Assembly (NCBI GenBank): GCA_964583605.1
Contig: CAZOWL010000017.1
Span: forward strand, 1-56,278
Length of the DNA: 56,278 bases
From: CAZOWL01 sp964583605
Lineage (GTDB): Bacteria; Pseudomonadota; Gammaproteobacteria; Chromatiales; Chromatiaceae
Direction: 5' to 3'
Below, piece by piece: positions 16,441-24,163 of the stretch. Position 1 is the stretch's first letter; every line of letters begins with the position of its first letter. The position numbers and the translations under genes are program-made. The notes under the pieces were generated by a model that worked only from the letters and a program-made list of their open reading frames with translations, did no database searches and had not been told where the DNA came from.

Positions 16441-17075
16441 CCAGAGCGTCTGAGATGGATACGGATATTTACGAGGCTTTTAGAACTTTCCTTCCTGCCT
16501 ACCTCACGCCAGAGCAGAAAGCCGATCTATACGCCGAACTTGATCGATTTCCCGAGAACACGAATTACTACCTGCGAGGTCGTTTTGGTGCTGAGATGTT
16601 GCAGGGCGACGGATGGAGCGGCTTGTATTTGTCAGACCTTACGACTAAAGGGGGTCGCTGCGTTAAGGGAATTGTTCTCTCAAATTCGTGCAACATCTCT
16701 TTGGAGAATTCTTCTGATAGGCCCCGAAAAGTGATCTTTTCCCCGTTGCGGCGGCTCTCGGCTTATCGAGAATTTCTACTCAAACATAAGGATGGAGCCG
16801 CAGCGAATTCCGTAATCGATTCTATACGAAAGCAGAGAATCACGTATATGTTTTATCTACCAGCATCGGGAGATAGGGAGGAAGCGATTGCGGTCTTGGA
16901 TGATGTATCGTCCATTAGCCTAGATGGTTTTGTGCAAGGCAAGCCGGAAAAACTGTTTACACTTTCTCAATATGGCTTCTATATATTTTTGCTAAAGCTA
17001 TCGATACATTTCACGCGATTCCAAGAAAGCATCCAGCGCTTTCCCGAAAACTCCGCCACCGTGCCTACTTTTTGA
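16437..17075 (+). CDS. Third gene of the TIGR04255 operon, conserved hypothetical
   Basis: A GTG start within the previous stop (GTGA) gives 212 residues; ATG 16455 (MDTDIYEAF) is the alternative. The central CVKGIVLSNSCNISLEN resembles the VLSxxCDI-like strand of several PemK/SH3-barrel-type proteins, though the resemblance is only a short motif. The C-terminal YGFYIFLLKLSIHFTRFQESIQRF is a distinctive hydrophobic/aromatic helix. Function unknown; overlaps imply stoichiometric co-translation with the two upstream genes. Confidence 0.65.
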   Translation: MTRASEMDTDIYEAFRTFLPAYLTPEQKADLYAELDRFPENTNYYLRGRFGAEMLQGDGWSGLYLSDLTTKGGRCVKGIVLSNSCNISLENSSDRPRKVIFSPLRRLSAYREFLLKHKDGAAANSVIDSIRKQRITYMFYLPASGDREEAIAVLDDVSSISLDGFVQGKPEKLFTLSQYGFYIFLLKLSIHFTRFQESIQRFPENSATVPTF

Positions 17076-17580
17076 CGCTGCTTGTGCTGTTGGTCGCTGA
17101 AAGCTTATGGTCGGATCCGAGACCGAGATTAGCTAAAACCGCAAGTGGCTCAATCTGAAAATTTTTGCTCTTTACTTCGTATCGGACTTGAAGTCTCTGT
17201 GGGGGGCGGTTCAATTGCGCGGTCGAACACAGGGATATGCACCTGCGGCTGATTGTCCGCTACTCGGCCTGGCCGAACCGGAAACCGCGCGGCACCGCAA
17301 GATTGGGCGCGTGCGGCCCCGTTCTTCACCGTCGCGCACCTCGCCGACCCCATCGCCGTCGATCCGCTGCGAGCCCCCCGTCCTGACTGGATCAGGGCGA
17401 CGTTCACGCCGCGAGTATGTTAGGTATAGCCTGTTGGCATGGCTTTGCCTGCAAACGCATCCACCTATCAAGCTATAAGCCCAGTTTATTGGTATGCGTT
17501 CATCCATAATCCAGATTTATCGTCGCCGCATGACGCTCGCGTAGGGTCGGCGGCCATCGATCGCGGCCAACGTCGTCGAA
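17076..17580. other. 505-bp stretch without a credible gene
   Basis: Frames here are short, lack ribosome-binding sites and have no recognisable motif. GC rises again from about 17210. It probably represents scar sequence between the TIGR04255 cargo and the ParB-like remnant. Confidence 0.5.
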
Positions 17581-18288
17581 GTGCCATCCCTGCTACTCGC
17601 CGAGCGCGCCGAGAACGAGATCCGCAAGGACTTTACGCCGTCTGAGCGCGTGGCGATCGGCAGGGCGATCGAGGAAGAACTTGGCAACAGACAAGGGCAG
17701 CGCACGGACCTAAAGGCGCAAGGCGATGACATACTTCCGGAAAATTTTCCCGATGTTCAGGGCAAGGAAACCCGCCAACTCGCAGCCGAGCGCGCCGGCT
17801 TCGGCAACGAGACAACCTACCGCCAAGCCAAGACCGTCGTCGACAACGCCGAGCCCGAACTGATCGAGGCTATGGACCGCGGCGAGGTGGCGATCAGTGA
17901 GGCAGCGAAGCTCGCGAAGGCTGATCCTGAGACGCAGAGCCCTCTGCTCGCACCTGCTGGCTTGTCGCAAGCCGCCGATCCCATCGCCCACGATCTCTGC
18001 GAGCACCGGCTGGCCCTGGACCGAGCCGCCGAGCACGCCGCGAGTACGATAGGCGGACGCACCGACATGCAAGCCATGCCTGATCGGTGGCGCCTATCTT
18101 CACGGAACGTGTCTACATGTCGATGCCAGCGACAGCGCGTACTCGCGGCTGGTGGCGAGGGAGAAGATCGGCGACTGCCGATTGTCGTGCTGTGGCAAGC
18201 GATCCCGTGCCACAACTTCGGCGCTCAACTGTGGCAAAACTGTGGCACAACGAAAAGCGGCTTAGGGACGAATCGCCTAAGCCGATGA
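17581..18288 (+). pseudogene. ParB-like protein remnant, N-terminus missing
   Basis: The open frame's first ~120 residues (PSLLLAERAENEIRKDFTPSERVAIGRAIEEEL, KETRQLAAERAGFGNETTYRQAKTVV, AMDRGEVAISEAAKLA) match the middle and C-terminal part of ParB/Spo0J-like proteins of islands. The nuclease/CTPase-like N-terminal domain is absent upstream. Beyond residue ~130 the translation loses resemblance and runs across a hairpin repeat. I read it as a decayed gene; the coordinates are those of the surviving frame. Confidence 0.6.
18258..18284 (-). repeat. Hairpin repeat shared with the tRNA-Pro terminator
   Basis: Perfect 9-bp arms CGGCTTAGG / CCTAAGCCG flank a 9-bp loop GACGAATCG. With its flanking AACGAAAA it closely matches 44322-44355, the terminator of tRNA-Pro. 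On the minus strand the stem is followed by CTTTTCG. It may terminate minus-strand transcription or be a transplanted tRNA-Pro downstream segment. Confidence 0.6.
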
Positions 18289-18470
18289 GTTTCATGTGAA
18301 CCCGGAGAAATTCGACCTCTCGCCCGGCCCAGTTCGAATACTGGCTGTTCGAGGTAGTGCGGCAGAGGCCAACCTGCAATTTTCATTAGCCGTAGCAGGG
18401 CGCCGGCTCGCTACGCGCCAGACAATCGAGTGTCCGCGCGCTATCCGGCGTATGCAGCGCTGCTGGATGC

Positions 18471-18740
18471 CTATCGACCGGGCGTGTACTGTCCGGTCTG
18501 CGTGTTGACCCAGCCAGACCCAGAGGGCACGTAGACGGTGCCATGCTGATCAACGACCGGGTTGCGATCCTCAAAGCGCTGGCTATCGTCGTAGTCGTGC
18601 TGCGGCGAGGGGGTCTTGCCCCAAACGTGGCCGCTATCGTTGCGCCAGGCGGTCGAGCCGTCGGAGAACTGGATGAACTCGTCGGCCTGTGCGTGGGCGA
18701 AAAGCAGGAGGATGAAAGAAGCAAACAGGATTCTAAACAT
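18471..18740 (-). CDS. Small secreted protein
   Basis: From ATG 18740 the 89-residue product starts MFRILFASFILLLFAHAQADEF, a clear Sec signal peptide with cleavage after AQA. The mature ~70-residue chain is polar (FIQFSDGSTAWRNDSGHVWG, SGWVNTQTGQYTPGR) and lacks cysteines. An upstream frame to 18800 is ignored because the signal peptide begins at the internal Met. It stands alone on the minus strand near attR. Family and role unknown. Confidence 0.6.
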   Translation of the reverse strand: MFRILFASFILLLFAHAQADEFIQFSDGSTAWRNDSGHVWGKTPSPQHDYDDSQRFEDRNPVVDQHGTVYVPSGSGWVNTQTGQYTPGR

Positions 18741-18812
18741 GGCGATGTCCCTGTCCTCATATGATTGGCACCAAGAACCATAACGATCGAGGGGCTTCAT
18801 TGCGAGTGTTTG

Positions 18813-18830
18813 AGGCGCACTGATGCGCGA
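18813..18830 (+). repeat. Degenerate copy of the TGGCGCACT pair
   Basis: AGGCGCACT followed by TGATGCGCGA resembles the paired nonamers at 19253-19272, with one mismatch in the first nonamer and a decayed second. It may be a fourth arm-type site on the attR side. Confidence 0.35.
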
Positions 18831-18989
18831 TCTGCGACGGGCGGCACAAAGTGTATCCGTCCAGTGTTGGCCGACGCGAAACGGCTAGCGGGTAGCGGCG
18901 GGCAGGAAATCCAACCCGCCCTAAGGGTCCAGGCTGAGGTGGCGCCTGCAGACTTGCGGAAGCGGGGGCCAGCGGCGACCTTGCAGTCC

Positions 18990-19089
18990 TATTTCGGCCA
19001 ACAGGCCCATTGTCTAGCACAATCTGCTTGAGCAGATCTCCCTCGCGACGAATCGCCTTGGCCTCAATCCGCTGGGCCACGTTTAGCAT
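18990..19089 (-). pseudogene. Possible remnant of a ParB-neighbourhood gene
   Basis: On the minus strand from 19089, MLNVAQRIEAKAIRREGDLLKQI resembles the helical AxxIKxRAERRxGELL stretch of small island proteins encoded beside ParB-like genes. The frame before and after loses any resemblance. With the ParB-like fragment at 17581 it suggests a rearranged older module. Weak evidence. Confidence 0.25.
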
Positions 19090-19252
19090 TGTTCCGTCTT
19101 CCGCTTGCCTCGCGCAACTGGCCAGCCTCGCAGCCTTGATCCCGGCGCACAGTCGGCGGTATCGCGTGACGTGACGGGAATCAGCGGCGGCCACCCAGGT
19201 TCGGCGCGTGGCATCGATGGTAGCCGGCTGGACGCTACCGATCGTTGCGTCA

Positions 19253-19272
19253 TGGCGCACTGATGGCGCACT
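19253..19272 (+). repeat. Tandem pair of TGGCGCACT, right end
   Basis: Two exact nonamers start 11 bp apart, in the same orientation as at 6080-6099 and followed by the same TGGCAA. They lie ~104 bp inside attR. Confidence 0.6.
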
Positions 19273-19291
19273 CGCTGGCAAATTTCGGCAG

Positions 19292-19300
19292 TTATCCACA
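19292..19300 (+). other. Consensus DnaA box TTATCCACA
   Basis: An exact TTATCCACA lies 19 bp after the right-hand nonamer pair, in a gene-free segment next to attR. One box alone is weak, but the element encodes its own primase-helicase, so an origin in this segment is possible. Chance occurrence cannot be excluded. Confidence 0.35.
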
Positions 19301-19375
19301 AGAAGCGGCAACAAGCAGAGCAGTCTAAGCGGTTGCTTTTCTTGTCGTCTCTTGTTGTGGCGTGTTGATTTAGCA

Positions 19376-19423
19376 GGACTCATAATCCCTTGGTCCGGGG
19401 TTCGAATCCCTGACGGCCCACCA
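19376..19423 (+). repeat. attR core: duplicated tRNA 3' end
   Basis: Identical over 48 bp to 5984-6031. The 5' half of the tRNA is absent, so it does not encode a tRNA. It marks the chromosome-side junction of the integrated element. Confidence 0.92.
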
Positions 19424-19465
19424 TCAAGACAGACGCCGACAAGAGTCGGCCTGGTTCCGAGGTCG

Positions 19466-20479
19466 CTAACGCCGCTTGCCTTGGAGCAGAGCCTCTGGGT
19501 GGCGCTCGAGATAGTCAGCCAGGAGGCGGATGGAGCGTGCCGTGTCGGTGGCCTCGCTAAGTAGGCTCCGCAACTGCTGGCGCTCTGGGGAGCGGCCGTC
19601 GAGGAGGCTCTCGAGCTCGGCCACGCCGGACTGGATCCGAGCCAGCGTTTGCTCCACGGTCTCGGCGGTGCGGTTCAGATTGGCTAGGAGCTCGCTGGCT
19701 GGGCCCTGCTGCAGATCGAGCGCGGTGCGTGCCTGTTCCATGGCCTGTGTGGTAGCTGTTGCCGTCTCGCCGAGGCTCGTCAGGAGTGGCTCGAGCTGAC
19801 GTTCGACCCCGGAGGCGATGCGTTCAGTGGATTGGGCTGTTCGCTCCGCGGCGTCGAGGAGGCCCGGGATCTTTTCACTGTTGACGAGCTTGTCGAGACC
19901 GTCCAGGACTCGCGTGAGCTTCTCGACGATCTGGTCAAGCGGCAGAGTATCGATGGTACGCCCAAGACGTTGGAATCCTGTCTCCGTCGCCGCGAGCTGA
20001 GGATGCGGTGTGGGCACATTCGCCTTGCTGGCCGGGCTGTCCGGGAAGAAATCCAAATTGACGAACAATTGGCCAGTCAACAGGCTCTGCAAAGCAAGCT
20101 GTGCGCGTAATCCTTCCTTCTCGAAGAAGTCGGCGAGCTGGGCGTCGCTGAATGCCTCCGTGTCGTGTGGGGCGCCTGCCGCCGAGCGGATCTGGCCGCG
20201 ATTGATCTCGATGGCGACGATCATGTTGACCCCTTTGAGCCTCCCGTCTTCAGCATCGATGACTGGCGTGATGGACGTGACTTGACCGACCGGTACGCCG
20301 CGGAAGGCGACAGGGGCACCCACAGATAGGCCTTGCAGCGAGCTATCGAAGACGACGACGAAATGTCGCGTGTCACGAAACAGTCGCCCGCTGCCAATCA
20401 GGATTACTAGTATCACCGCCAGCGCCACGGCGCCGACGACAAAGGCGCCGATCAGGGTTGGATTGGCCTTCGATCTCAT
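19466..20479 (-). CDS. MlaD family (MCE domain) protein
   Basis: MCE proteins form periplasmic rings that carry phospholipids between membranes. The 337-residue product has an N-terminal membrane anchor (about residues 9-28, IGAFVVGAVALAVILVILIG) and one MCE domain (FVVVFDSSLQGLSVGAPVAFRGVPVGQVTSI). A long helical tail follows, with LLTSLGETATATTQAMEQAR and LADYLERHPEALLQG, typical of PqiB/YebT-like or plant-TGD2-like MCE proteins. Neither an mlaE/mlaF partner nor an ABC transporter lies nearby in this window. Before island insertion it would have faced the tRNA gene tail-to-tail. Confidence 0.85.
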   Translation of the reverse strand: MRSKANPTLIGAFVVGAVALAVILVILIGSGRLFRDTRHFVVVFDSSLQGLSVGAPVAFRGVPVGQVTSITPVIDAEDGRLKGVNMIVAIEINRGQIRSAAGAPHDTEAFSDAQLADFFEKEGLRAQLALQSLLTGQLFVNLDFFPDSPASKANVPTPHPQLAATETGFQRLGRTIDTLPLDQIVEKLTRVLDGLDKLVNSEKIPGLLDAAERTAQSTERIASGVERQLEPLLTSLGETATATTQAMEQARTALDLQQGPASELLANLNRTAETVEQTLARIQSGVAELESLLDGRSPERQQLRSLLSEATDTARSIRLLADYLERHPEALLQGKRR

Positions 20480-20656
20480 GCCCGTTCCTTATTGAGTCGT
20501 GACCATCGACCATCCTCAGTCACGATCCGCACAAGGGGCAAGTCCCACTAATCTCTTGCGCGCTCCCTGGTCAGAGTACTCTTTCGCTGCACTTGGGTTG
20601 CTTGACGCGCGCGGAAACGAGATGGTGGCCGGCGGCGTGCGGGAAACGCGACTTGA

Positions 20657-21073
20657 TCAGTGCTTGCCGTAATCGGCCTTTGAGCCCGTCAGGTCCCAGG
20701 CAAAGGTGCAGTCGAGATGGGAGAGGACCTCAATGATCCCGCTCTCGCCGTCCTCCAACATCACTGCGATCGGCGTGCGCCGCCCGAAACGCTTGTTCCC
20801 ACGCGTCATCCACAGGCCCCGCATCTCCGGGTTGCGCGGGAAGTAGGTGTGCAATGCCTGTTCGATCCTGAGTAGGTAGGCGACGCGCCGATTGACCTGG
20901 GCGTCATCAGGGAAAGACTCCTGCCCGCGGTACTTCGGCACGGCGCGGGCATTGATACTCTCCGGCAGGGCCAAGAGATCGGCGATATCCCGCGCGCTCA
21001 GGCGCCATCCATCAAGGAGACTCATGGTGCGCCGCGTGATTGCTCGGCGCTCGTTCGGGGCGAGATCGATCAT
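20657..21073 (-). CDS. MbcA/ParS/Xre-type antitoxin family protein (DUF2384)
   Basis: The 138-residue product has a helical N-terminal domain (RRTMSLLDGWRLSARDIADLLAL). A toxin-binding-like tail follows (RVAYLLRIEQALHTYFPRNPEMRGLWMTRGNKRFGRRTPIAVMLEDG), matching the W..N..F.G.TP..VM pattern of DUF2384. These proteins normally neutralise RES-domain toxins, but no RES gene lies beside it, so it may be a solitary regulator. ATG 21073 is chosen; the frame extends far upstream but that part is low-complexity and antisense to the VanZ gene. Confidence 0.72.
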   Translation of the reverse strand: MIDLAPNERRAITRRTMSLLDGWRLSARDIADLLALPESINARAVPKYRGQESFPDDAQVNRRVAYLLRIEQALHTYFPRNPEMRGLWMTRGNKRFGRRTPIAVMLEDGESGIIEVLSHLDCTFAWDLTGSKADYGKH

Positions 21074-21278
21074 ACGCAAACAGCTCGAAGACTTTCCATC
21101 ACCACACTCGGTACAATGGCGCCGGTAGCGCGTCGATGCAACCGGCTTGCGGGGGGTCTCGGCCCCCGAGGTCTTGAATCGCGGTCGATTGCTCGCGTAA
21201 CTTCGCTGATGATCGCCTCGGGAATCGGCCAGAGGCCTGAGGGCGCCGAGGCGCTTTTCGCTTCCTTGAGGTTGTGCC

Positions 21279-22103
21279 ATGGCTAGGACTACACGCGTGG
21301 GTGGTAAGTGGCCGAGCCGTGGGCGCACCGGCCCCCTCGTCGCTTGGGCAGGCGGTCTCGGCGGATTGGTCGGACTCACCTTGCTGGTCGGCTGGCCGGA
21401 TTCGCATGCAGCGCCGCTCGCGGCCGTGCTGCTGGACGACGCCTGGCTGCTAACCGCGCGGGCGAGCCTGCTGGCTGCATGGGTTGGGGTCGTCCTATGG
21501 GGTGGCTGGCGGCTGACGCGTCCTGGCCCGGCGTGGGCGCGCTGGCTGATACGAGGCATTCTGCTCCTGTTGCTAGCGGGTATCTTGATGCCGCCCGATC
21601 TCATGCGCCTCGCCGTCAGGCTTCTGAGCGATCTGCTCACGCTCGATGACTCGCGGAGGACAGCGGAGCTTGACCTCCAGATGGTCGGGCACTTCGGGCT
21701 CTTTTCTCTGCTGGCGGGGCCATTGTTCTTCACTCGGGCCGATCTCGGGGCTCTGCCATTGCTCGGTGCGCTGGGCGCTTTGGCCTTGAGCACCGAGTTG
21801 ATGCAGCTCTTCATCGGCGGACGCACGATGGATCCGCTGGATGTGCTGACCGATCTGGTGGGAGTCGGTTTCGGCGCCCTGGCCGTTCTTGCGGGCTCGC
21901 TCCTGTGGTCCTGGCTTGGCCTCGGTGCCGCTTCGACGCCGGCTATCCTTCCTTCCCGCTGCCCCGATGATCGGCCTTACAATGAAATCCGCGCAGCACC
22001 TTCGCTCCCTCGCCCTCTGGAAGAGGGTTGGGGTGAGGGAACGATCGGGGGCGAGGCGACATGTCATGGTCCGGGGTGGCTCGGCTCGCCCCATGATCGT
22101 TAG
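21279..22103 (+). CDS. VanZ-like membrane protein with repeat-derived C-terminus
   Basis: The 274-residue protein has about five hydrophobic segments (e.g. LVAWAGGLGGLVGLTLLVGW, WLIRGILLLLLAGILM, LGALALSTELMQLFI). The VanZ signature HFGLFSLLAGPLFF and ELMQLFIGGRTMDPLDVLTDLVGVGFGAL is present. VanZ-like proteins are inner-membrane proteins of uncertain role, often beside surface polysaccharide genes, as here with the dehydratase 14 bp downstream. The last ~40 residues (NEIRAAPSLPRPLEEGWGEG onward) are encoded by the 120-bp dispersed repeat, so the original stop was probably lost. Confidence 0.8.
   Translation: MARTTRVGGKWPSRGRTGPLVAWAGGLGGLVGLTLLVGWPDSHAAPLAAVLLDDAWLLTARASLLAAWVGVVLWGGWRLTRPGPAWARWLIRGILLLLLAGILMPPDLMRLAVRLLSDLLTLDDSRRTAELDLQMVGHFGLFSLLAGPLFFTRADLGALPLLGALGALALSTELMQLFIGGRTMDPLDVLTDLVGVGFGALAVLAGSLLWSWLGLGAASTPAILPSRCPDDRPYNEIRAAPSLPRPLEEGWGEGTIGGEATCHGPGWLGSPHDR
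21982..22101 (+). repeat. 120-bp dispersed repeat, copy A
   Basis: It aligns without gaps to 53443-53562 over 120 bp with about 15 differences by eye. It contains a GGGTGAGGGAACGATC core and ends CTCGCCCCATGATCGTT. It overlaps the 3' end of the VanZ-like gene. A partial copy lies at 95-132. Confidence 0.85.
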
Positions 22104-22117
22104 CGTCGCGCACTCGA

Positions 22118-24049
22118 ATGGCGATGAAGACCCTGCTTGAACGCTTGCGTACGCGGGCGGTCGCCTTCGCCCATGACCTCCTGATGATCCCTTTGGCGTG
22201 GCTGCTCGCCTATTGGATGCGATTCAACCTCGGCTATGTGCCGCCGGAGTTCATCGCCGACGCATTTCTGGTTATGCCTTTGGCGATGCTTGTGCTCGGG
22301 ACCGTGTACTGGCAGTTCGGCCTGTATCGAGGGGTCTGGCGATTCGCGTCACTCACGGATTTGGTCCGCATCACCAAGGCGGTGCTGACGGGTACCACCA
22401 TCCTGGTGCTCTTGTTGTTTGCGCTGAACCGCCTGTCGACGATGCCGCGCTCAGTGCCGGTCCTGTTCGCGCTCTTCCAGCTCCTGCTGCTGATGGGCCC
22501 GAGGCTGCTTTATCGCTTGATCAAAGACCGGCGCCTGGGGCTCAGCAGCGGGCAAAGGGTCCTGATCGTCGGTGCGGGGCGCGCCGGCGAGATGCTCGCC
22601 CGAGATATGCTGCGCGACCCTCGCGGCGCCTATCTGCCGGTAGCCTTCGTCGACGACAAGCTGCGACGTCAAGGCGGCGATGTCCACGGCATACCGATAC
22701 TAGGCACGACAGACCAGATCCCTGAGCTCAGCCGTTCGTTAGCCATCGATCTGTTGATGCTTGCGATCCCAAGCGCATCGGCACGCGAGATGCAGCGGCT
22801 GGTCGGGCTCTGCGAGGCATCCGGGCTCACGTTCCGGACGGTGCCGCAGCTGAGTGCCCTGATGTCCGGTCAGGTCAGCATGGGTCAACTACGTCCCGTC
22901 TCGATCGAGGATCTTCTCGGGCGCGCGCAAGTGACGCTGGATTGGGATGGGATCCAACAGGGTCTCGCCGACCGCGTGATCCTGGTGACCGGCGCCGGCG
23001 GCTCGATCGGCTCAGAGCTTTGCCGCCAACTGCGACATGCGAATCCGAACCGCCTCGTGCTGGTCGATCATGCCGAACATAATCTCTACCGAATCGAGAT
23101 GGAGCTAGCCGATGCCAGGATCCCACCGCCGTTTACCCGCCATCTGCTCGATGTGACTGACCCTAGCGGGATCGAGGATCTCTTTCGGCGAGAGCGACCG
23201 GCGATCGTCTTCCACGCGGCAGCCTACAAGCATGTGCCGCTCCTCGAGGACCAGCTGTGCGCGGCCGTGAGAAACAATGTCCTCGGCACGGAAGTCGTCG
23301 CAACAGCGGCGGACCGGTGGGGCTGCGAGCGCTTCGTGCTCATTTCGACCGATAAGGCCGTCAATCCCTCGAGCGTCATGGGTGCGAGCAAACGGGTCGC
23401 CGAACTCCTGTGCCAGGACCTCGGCAGACGCTCACAGTGCCGATTCGTCGCCGTGCGCTTTGGCAATGTCCTCGACTCGGCCGGCAGCGTTGTGCCGCGC
23501 TTCCGGCGTCAGATCGAGCAAGGCGGCCCCGTGACCGTGACCCATCCGGAGATCGAGCGCTTCTTCATGACGATCCCCGAGGCCTGCCAGCTCATCATGC
23601 AGGCCGCTGCGATCGGCAACGGCGGCGAGACATTTGTGCTGGAGATGGGCGAGCCGGTGAAGATCCGCTATCTGGCGGAGCAGATGATCCGCCTCTCAGG
23701 CAAGCAGCCGGACCGCGATATTGCCATCGAATACACGGGATTGCGTCCAGGGGAGAAGCTGTACGAAGAGCTATTCTATCGTTCGGAGGACCTCGCGGTG
23801 ACGCGGTACCCGAAGATCCATATCGCACGGAGCGCGACTGCCCTCGCGTCGGTGCCATCCGCCCCGAGTCTGCAGGCGCTCCGCCAAGCTGTGCAGTCCC
23901 GCGATGAGCGGGCGGTTGCTCAGGCGCTCAGGCAGACCCTGCCATACTGGCAGTTTGGACCTCGCGTGCTGAACTTGGCCGAGGACCAGGAGCCGATACC
24001 CGAGGAGGCCGACGTCCCGATTCGTGGCCGCCGCCATCTGGCGCTGTAG
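22118..24049 (+). CDS. Membrane-bound nucleotide-sugar 4,6-dehydratase (CapD/WbpM/FlaA1 family)
   Basis: The enzyme converts UDP-GlcNAc or a related nucleotide sugar to its 4-keto-6-deoxy form for O-antigen, capsule or exopolysaccharide. The 643-residue protein has about four N-terminal membrane helices (first ~120 residues) and a CoA-binding-like Rossmann domain (VLIVGAGRAGEML). The SDR domain has nucleotide motif VTGAGGSIGSELC and the inverting-dehydratase active-site block LISTDKAVNPSSVMGASKR, with Met in place of the usual Tyr. The ATG at 22124 is an alternative start. A VanZ-like gene precedes it; no glycosyltransferases are in the window. Confidence 0.92.
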   Translation: MAMKTLLERLRTRAVAFAHDLLMIPLAWLLAYWMRFNLGYVPPEFIADAFLVMPLAMLVLGTVYWQFGLYRGVWRFASLTDLVRITKAVLTGTTILVLLLFALNRLSTMPRSVPVLFALFQLLLLMGPRLLYRLIKDRRLGLSSGQRVLIVGAGRAGEMLARDMLRDPRGAYLPVAFVDDKLRRQGGDVHGIPILGTTDQIPELSRSLAIDLLMLAIPSASAREMQRLVGLCEASGLTFRTVPQLSALMSGQVSMGQLRPVSIEDLLGRAQVTLDWDGIQQGLADRVILVTGAGGSIGSELCRQLRHANPNRLVLVDHAEHNLYRIEMELADARIPPPFTRHLLDVTDPSGIEDLFRRERPAIVFHAAAYKHVPLLEDQLCAAVRNNVLGTEVVATAADRWGCERFVLISTDKAVNPSSVMGASKRVAELLCQDLGRRSQCRFVAVRFGNVLDSAGSVVPRFRRQIEQGGPVTVTHPEIERFFMTIPEACQLIMQAAAIGNGGETFVLEMGEPVKIRYLAEQMIRLSGKQPDRDIAIEYTGLRPGEKLYEELFYRSEDLAVTRYPKIHIARSATALASVPSAPSLQALRQAVQSRDERAVAQALRQTLPYWQFGPRVLNLAEDQEPIPEEADVPIRGRRHLAL

Positions 24050-24163
24050 AGCACTGCGTCCCGTGATCGGGCCAGACCGTAGCCAGCGGCTGAGCCGCCC
24101 GCCGTCATCTGGATCGGCCCGCGGGTCCGCGACCTGGTTTCAACGTGGCCGCCCCGTGTGCTC

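Larger units (their letters stand above)
6032..19375. mobile_element. 13.4-kb integrative element in tRNA-Ile2 (phage-satellite-like island)
   Basis: The element is bounded by perfect 48-bp direct repeats of the tRNA 3' end. A tyrosine recombinase gene starts 395 bp inside the left end. Contents in order are integrase, an unknown gene, a small DNA-binding protein, a coiled-coil microgene, a PriCT-2/TOPRIM/AAA primase-helicase and a TubC_N-like protein. Several tiny genes follow, then a retropepsin pair, a palindrome-studded regulator, DUF5681 with overlapping microgenes, the TIGR04255 operon, and remnants near attR. I see no capsid, terminase, tail, relaxase or type IV secretion genes, so it is not a complete prophage or conjugative element. 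Base composition falls clearly in the cargo (12.4-13.3 kb and 15.2-17.1 kb). Confidence 0.9.

Noticed and set aside
18757..19383. A 208-residue minus-strand gene across attR
   Set aside because: It has no ribosome-binding site, runs through the nonamer repeats and attR, and shows only a ~23-residue family-like stretch.
19376..19423. A second tRNA gene with CAU anticodon
   Set aside because: Only the 3' 48 bp are present; the acceptor 5' strand and D-arm are missing. It is the attR duplicate.
20657..21826. A single 389-residue minus-strand protein
   Set aside because: Residues before ~252 are low-complexity and antisense to the VanZ-like gene; only the C-terminal 138 residues match a family.
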